Assembly (NCBI RefSeq): GCF_006376685.1
Contig: NZ_VEWL01000014.1
Span: 56,356 to 120,355, forward strand
Origin: Ochrobactrum teleogrylli
GTDB taxonomy: Bacteria > Pseudomonadota > Alphaproteobacteria > Rhizobiales > Rhizobiaceae
Length of the DNA stretch: 64,000 nt
Direction: 5' to 3'
The position numbers and the translations under genes are program-made. Under the pieces are notes generated by a model. It had not been told where the DNA came from. It saw only the letters and a program-made list of their open reading frames with translations, and did not search any database. Shown one piece after another: positions 41,883-51,673 of this stretch (its first letter is position 1; every line of letters starts with the position of its first letter).

Positions 41883-44264
41883 CTAACCTGCTTTTGCGAA
41901 ACGCCGGGAGATAGCCTCCGCGGCATCGATAATTGAATCTGTATCGATACCAAAATGCGCATAGAGATCAGCGATGGTTCCCGTCTGGCCGAAATGTTCA
42001 ACGCCCAGCGATGTGGTCGCGTTGCCATGAACGGAGCCCAACCATCCGAGCGTTGCAGGGTGTCCGTCCGTGACAGTGATGAAATGCGCATGTGAAGGAA
42101 CGGGGGCCAGAAGCCGTTCAATATGGCTCACGGCCTCGCCAAATCCGTGGCGCCGCGCCCGTTGAGCCGCTGTCCAGCCCGCATTCAGGCGATCTGCCGA
42201 GGTGACGGCGAGCACGGCAACGTCTCTTTGTGTCTCTGCAAGGCGGCCTGCAGCCGTCAGAACTTCGGGCGCCACACAACCCTGATAGGCCAAAACGAGG
42301 CGCGTGTTCGGTCGGGGTTCACGCAGCCAGTAAGCGCCGTCGATGACACCCTGACGGAATGCTGGATCTTCCCGCCGCGTGATCTGCTCGATTGGTCGTG
42401 TCGTCAGGCGCAGATAAATCGATCCGCCGGCTTCGTCGCGCAACCAGGTTCGGGGATCGTGTTTTGCATGCCCCTCTCGCTGCATGTAGTCGAAAGACCA
42501 GTCCATGATGACGGAAAGTTCGTCAAGGAATGCCGGTTCGAAACTGGCAAGGCCATCCTGGCTCATGCCGATCAGTTGCTGACCGATGGACTGATGCGCT
42601 CCGCCCTCCGGTGCGAGGGTGACGCCGGAAGGTGTGCCCACAATCATGAACCGGGCGTCCTGATAACAGGCATAGTTCAAGGCATCGAGGCCCCGCGCAA
42701 CGAAGGGATCGTAGACGGTGCCGATTGGGATCAGCCGCTCCCCGAAAAGCGAATGAGACAGGCCTGCCGCGCCGAGAAGCAGGAACAGGTTCATCTCGGC
42801 AATTCCTAGTTCTATATGCTGCCCGCCTGGTCCAAAGGACCATTTTTGAACCGACGGCACCTTTTCCTGCTGGAAAGTATCCGCCAGGGTCTGGCGTGCA
42901 AACAGCCCGCGCCTATTGACCCAGGGACCGAGATTGGTTGAAACCGTCACATCGGGTGCCGTGGTGACAATGCGGCGCGCCAGATCGTCGTCTTTCCGAC
43001 CGATCGCATCCAGTATCTTGCCGAAACCGGCTTGCGTCGAAAGCTCGCGATCATCAAGGAATACCGGACCTTCCGTGCGAACCGGTTTGGCGCTGTACCG
43101 CCGTTTGCCATTGGCAAAGAACGGAACGGTTTTGAGGAATTTTTTGACTTCGGCTGAATCCGGGATAGCGCCGAATTCCTCCCATTCCTTTCCTGCGGGC
43201 ACACCGACGCGTCGCTGCAACTCTTCCATTTGGGCTTTGGTCATAAGCCCGGCATGATTGTCCTTATGACCGGCGAGCGGCGTGCTCCATCCTTTGATCG
43301 TATAAGCAAGAAAAACGGTTGGCCGGTCGTGATCGATGTCTTCAAACGTCTGCACGAGGCTTTCGACACAATGGCCACCGAGATTGTTCATGAGATCGGA
43401 AAGTTCTTCGTCGGAACGGCTCTCGATCAACCGGCTCACGTCGCCTTGATCGCCAATCTCATCGTTCAGACGCCGCCGCCATGCTGCGCCACCCTGAAAC
43501 GCCAGCGCCGAATAGAGCTGGTTCGGGCAATTGTCGATCCATGCTCGCAGCTTCTCACCACCGGGCTCCTTGAACGCTGCTTGCTGGAGTATCCCGTGCT
43601 TGAGCACTTTGACATCCCAGCCGAACGCAGTGAAGATGCCTTCGATCCGCTGCCACAGGTTCTCACGCACCACACCGTCCAGACTTTGGCGGTTGTAGTC
43701 GATGATCCACCAAGTGTTGCGGAGATCGTGCTTCCAGCCCTCCTGAAGACATTCATAGATGTTGCCTTCATCGAGTTCGGCGTCGCCGACGAGCGCGATC
43801 ATGCGGCCCTTCGGAATATCGGTCGCAAAAGGCTTCGCTGCCAGAAAATCCTGTACAATCGAGGCAAAGGCAGTGATCGCCACGCCGAGCCCAACGGAGC
43901 CGGTCGAGAAATCGACGTCGTCAATATCCTTTGTGCGGCTCGGATAAGACTGTGCCCCGCCAAACCCGCGAAAATTGATAAGGTTTTCGCGGGTTTGATT
44001 GCCCATTAGATATTGGATGGCGTGAAAGACCGGCGATGCGTGCGGTTTGACAGCAATCCGGTCCTCTGGCTTCAAAACGTGGAAATACAATGCCGTCATA
44101 ATCGACACCATAGAGGCGCACGACGCTTGATGACCGCCAACTTTAACCTCGCCTTTTTCGCGGAGATGATTGGCGTTATGGATCATCCAGCAGGCGTGCC
44201 ACAGGATTTGGCGTTCCAAATCCTTCAGGTTTTTCGTGAGCGGCGCGACCTTGGTCGATGGCAT
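41883..44264 (-). CDS. Transketolase/pyruvate dehydrogenase E1-like enzyme (AceE type)
   Basis: 793 residues, thiamine-diphosphate enzyme of the homodimeric AceE/transketolase group, about 90 residues shorter than AceE. The ThDP motif appears as GDAELDEGNIYECLQEGW...IIDYNRQSLDG, close to the AceE NLQRLDG form, and LSTQAGFGKILDAIG and LGPGG-like stretches follow. No lipoyl E2 or E3 gene is nearby, so it may act alone, decarboxylating or transferring a two-carbon unit from a 2-oxo acid made by the aldolases upstream. A ribosome site GGAGG precedes ATG 44264; a 124-base gap separates it from the RraA genes. Confidence 0.82.
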   Translation of the reverse strand: MPSTKVAPLTKNLKDLERQILWHACWMIHNANHLREKGEVKVGGHQASCASMVSIMTALYFHVLKPEDRIAVKPHASPVFHAIQYLMGNQTRENLINFRGFGGAQSYPSRTKDIDDVDFSTGSVGLGVAITAFASIVQDFLAAKPFATDIPKGRMIALVGDAELDEGNIYECLQEGWKHDLRNTWWIIDYNRQSLDGVVRENLWQRIEGIFTAFGWDVKVLKHGILQQAAFKEPGGEKLRAWIDNCPNQLYSALAFQGGAAWRRRLNDEIGDQGDVSRLIESRSDEELSDLMNNLGGHCVESLVQTFEDIDHDRPTVFLAYTIKGWSTPLAGHKDNHAGLMTKAQMEELQRRVGVPAGKEWEEFGAIPDSAEVKKFLKTVPFFANGKRRYSAKPVRTEGPVFLDDRELSTQAGFGKILDAIGRKDDDLARRIVTTAPDVTVSTNLGPWVNRRGLFARQTLADTFQQEKVPSVQKWSFGPGGQHIELGIAEMNLFLLLGAAGLSHSLFGERLIPIGTVYDPFVARGLDALNYACYQDARFMIVGTPSGVTLAPEGGAHQSIGQQLIGMSQDGLASFEPAFLDELSVIMDWSFDYMQREGHAKHDPRTWLRDEAGGSIYLRLTTRPIEQITRREDPAFRQGVIDGAYWLREPRPNTRLVLAYQGCVAPEVLTAAGRLAETQRDVAVLAVTSADRLNAGWTAAQRARRHGFGEAVSHIERLLAPVPSHAHFITVTDGHPATLGWLGSVHGNATTSLGVEHFGQTGTIADLYAHFGIDTDSIIDAAEAISRRFAKAG

Positions 44265-44388
44265 TGCTTATTCCTCCCTGGGAAGAGCTGTGTTCCGGTG
44301 CGAAATCAGCCTATGCGCGGAAGCTTACCGCTTCTCGCGTTTTGTTCAAAGGTCTGACGACGCCCGGCAACAATTGGTTGAGTTTCGC

Positions 44389-45045
44389 CTATTTCCCCAT
44401 AAGAATGGAGGCAAGGCTTTCGCCTTTCGAAAGGCGTTGATGTATAGCAGTTTCGCGCTCAACGACGGCATTCGCCGCAGTGACAAGTTCATCGGCCTCG
44501 CCGGGCGGCGTTACCATGATGCCGTCTGCGTCAGCGGTAATAAGATCGCCGTTGCGAACAACGGCGCCACCAACCACCACATCAACGCCAACCTCCACCG
44601 TTATCTCTTTCGAGACCGGACCCGCAGGCGTAATGTTCTTGTACCATGTTGGTGGTGCAACATTCGCCAGACCCGCCGTATCGCGGATGGGTCCATTGAT
44701 CACGACGCCGCTGACCCCGATTGCCGCCAACCGATGGGCAACCAGATCGCCCATGGGCACGCCGCCAATATCGGTCTGCACTTCAACGACAACCACAGCA
44801 CCCTTGGGTGCATTATCATAGGCCTGCAAAAACTGAAGTCTGTTTGAAGGGTCGCTGTTCTTGGCCCGGCGCATTCTGATCGTATAGGCCACACCAATCG
44901 CACGATCCGTTGGGCGAAGTGCTTTCAATGTGTCGATGGTCCTGTGACGGATGGAAAAGCCACCATGAAGATGTTCCGTAACATCCCAAATAGTTGAACT
45001 GCCGACGCCATCCGCCGCCGGTGAAAAATTCGTCTCGTTCGACAT
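44389..45045 (-). CDS. RraA-family aldolase (HMG/CHA aldolase-like) 1
   Basis: About 218 residues. Family motif GGVPMGDLVAHRLAAIGVSG followed by the active-site INGPIRD (Arg-Asp). Enzymes of this fold cleave 4-hydroxy-4-methyl-2-oxoglutarate or 4-carboxy-4-hydroxy-2-oxoadipate to pyruvate; RraA itself inhibits RNase E but lacks this context. Start ATG 45045 with AAAGGTAA upstream; longer frame to 45072 less likely. In tandem with a paralogue. Confidence 0.83.
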   Translation of the reverse strand: MSNETNFSPAADGVGSSTIWDVTEHLHGGFSIRHRTIDTLKALRPTDRAIGVAYTIRMRRAKNSDPSNRLQFLQAYDNAPKGAVVVVEVQTDIGGVPMGDLVAHRLAAIGVSGVVINGPIRDTAGLANVAPPTWYKNITPAGPVSKEITVEVGVDVVVGGAVVRNGDLITADADGIMVTPPGEADELVTAANAVVERETAIHQRLSKGESLASILMGK

Positions 45046-45068
45046 GAAATTACCTTTCTGCATCCCGA

Positions 45069-45722
45069 TCAAGGGGTTATCTCGTCGTCCAAATTCAGCA
45101 CCTTCAACAAACTTTCGTTGTTTTCCAGGGCTGCATGAACCAATGCTTCTTTGGCTGTAATCGTATCCGCTTGGCTGACCAGTGCTTCATAGTGCGTACC
45201 GGGGAAGACAAACACGCCGTCGCGATCGATCGATATGATCGATCCGGGCTCCACCAAAGCCGCGCCCAGTTGCAGCGCAACCTGGACTTCAACCTCTGTT
45301 TCAGCCAGTTCGAGACCCGACGCGACCGCATTTCGATACCAGATTGGCGGGCCGAACTGGATGAGCCCGTCAATGTCGCGCACCGGACCTTCAACAACCA
45401 CGCCAGCGACGTTCAGCTTTTTCAGCCGATGCGCGATGATATCGCCAACAACCGCACCCCCAAGATCATCCACGAGTTGAATGAAGACAATGCTGTCGGC
45501 GGGCGCGGCATCGTAAGCCGCCAGTGTTCGGGCGGCATTTGCTCTCGATGGCTGTGATGATCGTCGAAGTCTTATTGTGTAGGCTCTTCCTGTTGCTTTA
45601 TCGTCCTTGCGCAGCGCAACGAGACCATCAAGGATCATCTGCCTTGGCGTCCACGGGCCCAGCACCCGTTCGGATGCGTTGGCAAGCACGGGCGTGGAGA
45701 ATTGATAATTCGCTTTTTCCAT
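45069..45722 (-). CDS. RraA-family aldolase (HMG/CHA aldolase-like) 2
   Basis: 217 residues, paralogue of the gene downstream: GGAVVGDIIAHRLKKLNVAG and VEGPVRD keep the Arg-Asp pair. CAGGAGAGG precedes the ATG. Two copies may form a hetero-oligomer or handle two substrates or stereoisomers. Confidence 0.83.
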   Translation of the reverse strand: MEKANYQFSTPVLANASERVLGPWTPRQMILDGLVALRKDDKATGRAYTIRLRRSSQPSRANAARTLAAYDAAPADSIVFIQLVDDLGGAVVGDIIAHRLKKLNVAGVVVEGPVRDIDGLIQFGPPIWYRNAVASGLELAETEVEVQVALQLGAALVEPGSIISIDRDGVFVFPGTHYEALVSQADTITAKEALVHAALENNESLLKVLNLDDEITP

Positions 45723-45764
45723 TGCCTCTCCTGTCTGCTTGAATGATTGTTGGTACAGGCCAGA

Positions 45765-46838
45765 CTATTCGAGCAGCCATTCATTAAAGCGATCCGAAAT
45801 CGCGTCTCGGTTGGCGGACCAGAAGTCGCTGTTGATTTCCACGGCGTCTTTGGAGTTTTCCGGGCTGCTGGCGAGAAGCTTTGCTCTGTCGGGTGGGATC
45901 AAGGCGAAGGCGTCGGGATTGGTGGGAGCGATTGCGACCTGGGACGCAACGCCCGCCTGCTGCTTCGCCTGAAGGCTGAACTTGATGAACTCCCGGCAGG
46001 CGTCCACGTTTGGCGATCCTTTGAGTATCGTAAACATGTCCACACCGAAAATGTTGTTTTGCCAGCTTAGTCCCAGCGGAGCGCCGTCGCCGATGGCTGC
46101 TACGGGGAAGTTTACCCATACTGGAACCATATTCACGTCTCCATTGACGATGAGTTCGGTTGCCTGCACCGGTGTTGTCCACCAGTTCGAAATATGGGGC
46201 TTAATTCGGTTGAGCGACTTAAAGGCGCGGTCAATATCGAGGGGATATAGCTGCTCTCCGGGAACGCCGTCGGCCATCAGCGCAATCTCGAGCGTTTCCA
46301 CGGGGTTTTTGCGCATGGCGCGCGGTCCTGGAAACTGTTCGACATTGAAAAAGTCTGCCCAGTTTTTAGGCGCCGTCTGATATTTATCAGTTCGATAGGT
46401 AATCGGTGTCGCATAAATGCCGTGTCCCACGGCGAAGTCATTGCGGTAGGCTTTGGGTATCATGGCGATAGCCGGATCATCACTCAGGCCATGCGGTTCG
46501 AGATAATCGCCATCCTTGATCAGCTGAATTATGGTTGAGCGCGAAAACGATGCCGCCATATCCCATGTTTTGGCGCCGGACTCCACGATGGCCTTGACCT
46601 GACTGACCGGCTCGTTCGTCGAGGTGGCTGGAACCACCTTGATGCCGGTCGCCGCCTCAAAAGGATCGTAATAGGACTTTTGCATTGCTATGGCGGTCGG
46701 GCCGCCGGGCGTCCGTATGACTATCTGCCTGGTTTGTGCAAATGCTGAACGGGCTATCATCGGTGCGGCAAGTGCGATCCCTGCACCTGTTGCGGTCGCT
46801 TTCAAAAGGCTGCGCCTTGAGATCATCATCTTGTTCAT
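45765..46838 (-). CDS. ABC transporter solute-binding protein, Tat-exported (PotD/Fbp type)
   Basis: 357 residues, periplasmic receptor related to spermidine/putrescine and ferric-ion receptors. The N-terminus carries a twin-arginine signal SRRSLLKATATGAGIALAAP, so it is probably exported folded. AAGGAGG precedes the ATG. With the aldolase and D-hydroxyacid genes of the same operon, an organic acid ligand seems more likely than a polyamine. Confidence 0.87.
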   Translation of the reverse strand: MNKMMISRRSLLKATATGAGIALAAPMIARSAFAQTRQIVIRTPGGPTAIAMQKSYYDPFEAATGIKVVPATSTNEPVSQVKAIVESGAKTWDMAASFSRSTIIQLIKDGDYLEPHGLSDDPAIAMIPKAYRNDFAVGHGIYATPITYRTDKYQTAPKNWADFFNVEQFPGPRAMRKNPVETLEIALMADGVPGEQLYPLDIDRAFKSLNRIKPHISNWWTTPVQATELIVNGDVNMVPVWVNFPVAAIGDGAPLGLSWQNNIFGVDMFTILKGSPNVDACREFIKFSLQAKQQAGVASQVAIAPTNPDAFALIPPDRAKLLASSPENSKDAVEINSDFWSANRDAISDRFNEWLLE

Positions 46839-46875
46839 AGTTCCCTCCTTGTTTTTCTATGAGTGAGTAGCGTCG

Positions 46876-48639
46876 TCAGTTACGAGATTGCAGTTTGAGA
46901 CCTATCAGTGTCATCACAGCCACAAACAGAAGCATCAACGTTGAAAGCGCTGCGAGTGTCGGGGTGGCGATATTCATCGCGTCGTCCCACATCTGTTTTG
47001 GAAGTGTGGTGGTTAAGCCACCGGTGACGAAAAGGGCGATGGTGAGCTCATCAAACGATGTGATCATTGCAAAGCTGAACGCCGAAAACAGACCGCCGCT
47101 CAAAAGAGGCAGAGTAACGCGCCGTAACGTTTGCGACTTGCGTGCGCCAAGGCTCCATGCGGCCTGCTCATAGCGCGGGTCGAAGTGCTTTTGCACGGCA
47201 ATGATTGTGATGACCACATAAGGTATCGCCAGAATTGCGTGGCCGATAATCAGCCCGATATAAGTCCCGACCAGACCGATCTGCGCGTAGAGATAGAACA
47301 GTGCGACGGCGAGAACCATACGTGGCATGATCAGAGGCGAGAGAATGATCGCCAGGATCAAGGTCTTGGCAGGCAGTTTCTGGCGCGCAATAGCGAAAGC
47401 TGCGGGCGTTCCGATAATGACGGCCAGGGTTGCTGAAGCCAGAGCGACAATCAAAGACCGTATTGCCGCCTGAGTCCAGATTTGTGAGGACAGGATGGCC
47501 TCATACCAGCGGAGACTGAAGCCTTCCGGCGGCCAGGTCATGCGGCTGCCCGCGGTGAAGGAAACCGGCATCATGACGAGAACCGGAAAAATCAGGAACA
47601 AAAGTGTCAACCCGATAACGAGATAACGGGCGAGGTTTCCGACATTCTGCATGTGAGAACCAGCCAGGCGGTTCACGCCATTATAAAGAGTGTCCGAGAC
47701 AAGCGAAGCAATCTTCATCAATCGCCGACTGATCGACCCCATAGACCGACCGGACTTGCCCTGATCCGTTGTGCCGGCGAGGGCGGATAGACCAATCAGA
47801 TGATCATAAATCCAGAAGACCAGCAGAGCCGACAAGAGCAGCAGGAGCGATAGTGCCCCGGCAAAAGGCCAGTTCAAATATTCCTGAATTTGCTCGATGA
47901 TGAGCTGGGTCAGCATCGTCTGAAGTCTGCCACCCAGAAACGCTGGTACGATGAAGAACCCAAGAGACGTGATGAAGACGAGAAGCGCAGCGGCGGTCAC
48001 GCCGGGGAACGATAGTGGGAAGTAGATTTGCCAGAATACGCTGCCCGGCTTGCCACCCAACACCATGGCCGCCTTTGAGAGATTGTGATCAATGGATTGA
48101 AACACCGGCAACATGGTCAGGATGCAAAGGGGCACCATCGCATGCGTCATGCCGATCACGACAGCGGTGGGCGTATAGAGAAAGCCGACCGGTTCGCTGA
48201 CGAGGCCGAGCGACGCCAATATCTGGCTAAGCAGCCCATTCTTGCTCAGGATCACCATCCAGCCGAAGGTCTTGATCAGAAAGCTTGCCCAGAACGAAAG
48301 CATGATGACGAAAAGAAGCAGGTTCTTTTGGCGTCGTGGTAATTTCGCTGCAAAATAGGTGATCGGGTAGCTGAGGATAAGGGTAAAGATCGTTGTCAGT
48401 GCAGCTACTTGGAACGTGGTGCCCAGCACGCGGAGATATACCGGTGACGATAACAGACGCGCATAATGGCTGAGGCTCCAATTGCCTCCATCCCGGAAGC
48501 TCATCTCCAGGAGCCGGGCGACCGGCAAGATGGCAATGACAATTAGAATAACGAGCGCTGGTGTGATCTTACCCCATTTTGCAGCAAGCAAAGAGAGGTT
48601 GAACGGTTGGAGATTACCCCTGACGGCTTTGACGTTCAT
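46876..48639 (-). CDS. ABC permease, two permease domains fused
   Basis: About 587 residues containing two complete permease units, each with an EAA loop: SKAAMVLGGKPGSVFWQIYF in the first half and EQAAWSLGARKSQTLRRVTL in the second. Fused permeases are usual in FbpB/AfuB-type ferric importers but rarer in Pot-type systems. ATG 48639 overlaps the stop of the ATPase gene (ATGA); an upstream in-frame start at 48690 would lie inside that gene. Confidence 0.88.
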   Translation of the reverse strand: MNVKAVRGNLQPFNLSLLAAKWGKITPALVILIVIAILPVARLLEMSFRDGGNWSLSHYARLLSSPVYLRVLGTTFQVAALTTIFTLILSYPITYFAAKLPRRQKNLLLFVIMLSFWASFLIKTFGWMVILSKNGLLSQILASLGLVSEPVGFLYTPTAVVIGMTHAMVPLCILTMLPVFQSIDHNLSKAAMVLGGKPGSVFWQIYFPLSFPGVTAAALLVFITSLGFFIVPAFLGGRLQTMLTQLIIEQIQEYLNWPFAGALSLLLLLSALLVFWIYDHLIGLSALAGTTDQGKSGRSMGSISRRLMKIASLVSDTLYNGVNRLAGSHMQNVGNLARYLVIGLTLLFLIFPVLVMMPVSFTAGSRMTWPPEGFSLRWYEAILSSQIWTQAAIRSLIVALASATLAVIIGTPAAFAIARQKLPAKTLILAIILSPLIMPRMVLAVALFYLYAQIGLVGTYIGLIIGHAILAIPYVVITIIAVQKHFDPRYEQAAWSLGARKSQTLRRVTLPLLSGGLFSAFSFAMITSFDELTIALFVTGGLTTTLPKQMWDDAMNIATPTLAALSTLMLLFVAVMTLIGLKLQSRN

Positions 48640-49772
48640 CGCGATCTCCCCGGCGCGTTTGGTAGAACGACTGCGCTGTCGGGCGACCATACGGCCATCA
48701 GTCTTTGCCCGGCCATTGGCTGACCGTTTGGTCCCGACGTGAGTTCCAATGTCGCCATTTCAGCGCCGGTCGGATCGGAGACATAATGCCGTGTAAAGCT
48801 GCCCACGAAGATCGATTGCTTTACCGTTACGGGGATAGCGTTCCAGTTCTGCGGCGCGTCGGCGGACAGCTTGAGGCGTTCTGGTCGAACCATCATTCTG
48901 GCTTTGTCGCCAACACTTAAAGTTGGTCCATATCCGCGCAGTATTGTTTGCCGGTCAAAACTGGCCGCGAGGTGCACATAGTCACCATTCCGGCTCACGA
49001 CCTCGCCATCGATGAAGTTTGAATCGCCCAGGAAATCCGCGGCGAACACCGTTTTTGGCCTGAAATAGAGTTCAGACGGGGTATCCAGCTGTTCTATCCT
49101 GCCGTGATTCATCAGGCAGATCCGGTCTGACATGGTCAGGGCTTCGCCCTGGTCATGCGTGACGTAAAGGATCGTTGTCTTGTGGGTGAGGTGGATATTC
49201 TTGATTTCGAGTTGCAGCTGATCGCGCAGATTTTTGTCGAGCGCACCCAACGGCTCATCCATCAGGATAATATGCGGTTTGAATACGAAAGCGCGAGCCA
49301 AGGCGATGCGTTGTTGTTGACCGCCGGAAAGGTCGCGCGGACGTCTATGCGCGGTGTGTTCCAACTGCACCATCTGCAAGACGTTTGTGACTTCGCGCTT
49401 GATCACATCAGGAGGCGCGTTTCTCATCCGCAAAGGAAAGGCGACATTCTCGAAGACGCTCATATGGGGAAAAAGCGCATAGTTCTGGAACACCATTCCG
49501 ATGCCGCGCTCCCATGGCGGCGCGTTGGTGGTACGGCGACCGTCGATCCAGAGGTCGCCGGTGTCGGAATTCAGCAAACCAGCCACCATCATTAAAAGTG
49601 TCGTCTTGCCTGATCCCGACGGGCCGAGAAGGGTCATAAACTCCCCTGCTTTCAACTCAAGATCAGTTGGGTGGAGTGCGGTGAAGGAACCATAAGTCTT
49701 GCTGAGGTCTTTCACCGCCAGTTTGATATCAGCGCTGCTTGTGGTCGAGTTCACGTTTAGCTTGTTCAACAT
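48636..49772 (-). CDS. ABC ATPase (PotA/FbpC type)
   Basis: About 378 residues: Walker A GPSGSGKTT, Q-loop MVFQNYALFPH, signature LSGGQQQR, Walker B IILMDEPLGALDK, switch VTHDQGEAL, then a TOBE domain. Fully canonical, unlike the pair at 6701-8860. I start at MLNKLNVN; the frame to 49838 would run into the aldolase gene. Confidence 0.88.
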   Translation of the reverse strand: MLNKLNVNSTTSSADIKLAVKDLSKTYGSFTALHPTDLELKAGEFMTLLGPSGSGKTTLLMMVAGLLNSDTGDLWIDGRRTTNAPPWERGIGMVFQNYALFPHMSVFENVAFPLRMRNAPPDVIKREVTNVLQMVQLEHTAHRRPRDLSGGQQQRIALARAFVFKPHIILMDEPLGALDKNLRDQLQLEIKNIHLTHKTTILYVTHDQGEALTMSDRICLMNHGRIEQLDTPSELYFRPKTVFAADFLGDSNFIDGEVVSRNGDYVHLAASFDRQTILRGYGPTLSVGDKARMMVRPERLKLSADAPQNWNAIPVTVKQSIFVGSFTRHYVSDPTGAEMATLELTSGPNGQPMAGQRLMAVWSPDSAVVLPNAPGRSR

Positions 49773-49782
49773 GGCTGCAATC

Positions 49783-50619
49783 TCACTCCCCGGGATTTGC
49801 GGCATTCGCCAGCGTTGCGCCCAGAACTTCCCGATCATGCCGGATTTGCTTGCCCATCAGAGCGAGATCGGAGCCTATAGCGATGATTTTGAAGCCCTGT
49901 TCTATCCGCTTCCTGGTGTCATCTGGACCAATGGCATAAATACCGGCAGTTACCCCATGCGCCTTGGCTCGGGACAGGACATGCTCGATCGCTGCTGCAG
50001 TATCGGCTGTATCCCATTGTCCGAGATGACCAAGACTGGACGACAGGTCACCGGGGCCGATGAAGAAATGGTCGAGGCCCGGTATACTCAAGATGTCATC
50101 GATCGCAGAAACCGCATCCTTGTGTTCGATCATGGGCATAAGGATAAGCTCGTCATTGGCCGAGGCGATATATTCGTCCACGCCCAGTCCCCACTTCTGC
50201 GCCCTTTCCCCTCCGAGGCCACGGCTTCCTCTGGGTGGATAAAGCATATAATCCATGGCCCGAAGGATATCGTCCGAAGAGCGGACGAGTGGCAGGACGA
50301 TCCCGTCGACGCCCAGATCCAGGCAACGCGCAATTGCATCCACCGATATGGAAGGGACACGCACGAAAACGGCAACTTCCGTTCCCTTGGCGGCGCGAAC
50401 ATGGTTGGCGACATCGGCATAAGAGGTTGCGCCATGCTCCATATCAACGCAGACCCAGTCCAGATTAAGTTCCGCCGCAAACTCTGTTACGGCGGGGTTC
50501 GACAAGGTGATCCAGAGACCTTGTGTGAATTCACCGCGTTGGAGTTTCGCCCGCAGCGGATTTCGATAGTTGGCTCTGGAGTGTTCTGCTCCCGATTTGC
50601 TTTCGAATAGCTGTGACAT
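49783..50619 (-). CDS. HpcH/HpaI-family aldolase
   Basis: 278 residues, class II (metal, pyruvate) aldolase fold: WVCVDMEHGATSY, VFVRVPS, DGIVLPLVRS, MPMIEHKDAV with the metal Glu, and FFIGPGDLSSSLG with Asp. Such enzymes split 4-hydroxy-2-oxo acids into pyruvate or glyoxylate and an aldehyde. In this operon it could feed pyruvate to the AceE-like enzyme. Good ribosome site GGGGAA. Confidence 0.86.
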   Translation of the reverse strand: MSQLFESKSGAEHSRANYRNPLRAKLQRGEFTQGLWITLSNPAVTEFAAELNLDWVCVDMEHGATSYADVANHVRAAKGTEVAVFVRVPSISVDAIARCLDLGVDGIVLPLVRSSDDILRAMDYMLYPPRGSRGLGGERAQKWGLGVDEYIASANDELILMPMIEHKDAVSAIDDILSIPGLDHFFIGPGDLSSSLGHLGQWDTADTAAAIEHVLSRAKAHGVTAGIYAIGPDDTRKRIEQGFKIIAIGSDLALMGKQIRHDREVLGATLANAANPGE

Positions 50620-50645
50620 CTGTTCCCCTATTTTTTGTATTCTTT

Positions 50646-51653
50646 TTACGCTGCGAGCAGATGTCCCAGCCGATAATTGGCGCGTGTCAGAACCTCGGGG
50701 TTCACGACGCCTTCAACCGGCAAACCATCAAGCGCGTCAATGACCGACTTGGCGATCGTTTCGGAGCAACGGCTACGCGCCTCGTTGGTGTCTCCGGCAA
50801 AGTGGGGGCTTAAAACAATCTTTTCATGGGTCGTGACAGGGTCGTTCAACGGAACGGGTTCCGGATTGAAGACATCAAGACCTGCACCAAACAGATGACC
50901 TGAATCAAGTGCAGCAAGCAGTGCCGATTGGTCCATCGTTCCACCACGCGAAGCATTGATAAAGGTAGCACCTTTCTTCATGAGAGAGAATGTGTGTTCA
51001 TTCATGATGAGGCGCGTTGTGGGATTGAGCGGCGTATGAATAGTGACAAAATCCGCCTGCCTCAGTCCGTCCTCCAGGCTGACTTTCTCAACGCCCTTTT
51101 TGGCCAGTTCGTCGGCTGTATAGGCGGGATCATGGCCCAGCACACGCATATTGAACGCGGCTTTGCATTTACGGGCCATTTCACCACCGATACGCCCGAC
51201 ACCGATGATGAAAACCGTCTTTCCTTCCAGTTCCGTTGGCAGATGGTTATTACGGTAGTAAACGAATTTGCCATCCTTCACGGCTTGGTGGCCGGGCATA
51301 ATCTTTTTAGCCACGGACATCAGAAGCGCCAGCGCATGTTCGGATGTGGACTTGTAGTTGACCCACGGTGTATGCAGAACCAGAATGCCCTGATCCGTGG
51401 CGGCTTCGATATCGATAGTATCTGTTCCAACACCGTGCATGCCGACAACACAAAGGCTTGGGCATTGCTCGAAAATCGTGCGGGTTGCATCCTCCACGCG
51501 CACGATCAGCGCCTGCGCCTGTGCTTCCTGGATCGTTTGGATCAAAGTCTTTTCATTGCCGTCTGAAGCAAGCGTCACACGCGCCCGGCTCTTGAGATAA
51601 TCAACGCCCACCGGCAGAATGGTTGGATCGATGAGTGCCACACACTTGGTCAT
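50646..51653 (-). CDS. D-isomer-specific 2-hydroxyacid dehydrogenase
   Basis: 335 residues: NAD-binding VFIIGVGRIGGEMARKC, FVTIHTPLNPTTRLIMNE, catalytic Arg in INASRGGTMD, Glu in FNPEPVPLND and His in SPHFAGDTNEA. Interconverts a 2-oxo acid and D-2-hydroxy acid (phosphoglycerate/lactate dehydrogenase-like). Sits with a membrane-linked FAD oxidase for D-hydroxy acids upstream. Confidence 0.88.
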   Translation of the reverse strand: MTKCVALIDPTILPVGVDYLKSRARVTLASDGNEKTLIQTIQEAQAQALIVRVEDATRTIFEQCPSLCVVGMHGVGTDTIDIEAATDQGILVLHTPWVNYKSTSEHALALLMSVAKKIMPGHQAVKDGKFVYYRNNHLPTELEGKTVFIIGVGRIGGEMARKCKAAFNMRVLGHDPAYTADELAKKGVEKVSLEDGLRQADFVTIHTPLNPTTRLIMNEHTFSLMKKGATFINASRGGTMDQSALLAALDSGHLFGAGLDVFNPEPVPLNDPVTTHEKIVLSPHFAGDTNEARSRCSETIAKSVIDALDGLPVEGVVNPEVLTRANYRLGHLLAA

Positions 51654-51673
51654 TATTCTTGATCCTCGATATG

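Noticed and set aside
44389..45722. RNase E inhibitor function for the RraA proteins
   Set aside because: Tandem genes with intact aldolase Arg-Asp motif in a catabolic operon with HpcH aldolase and an importer fit aldolases better than RNA-decay regulators.
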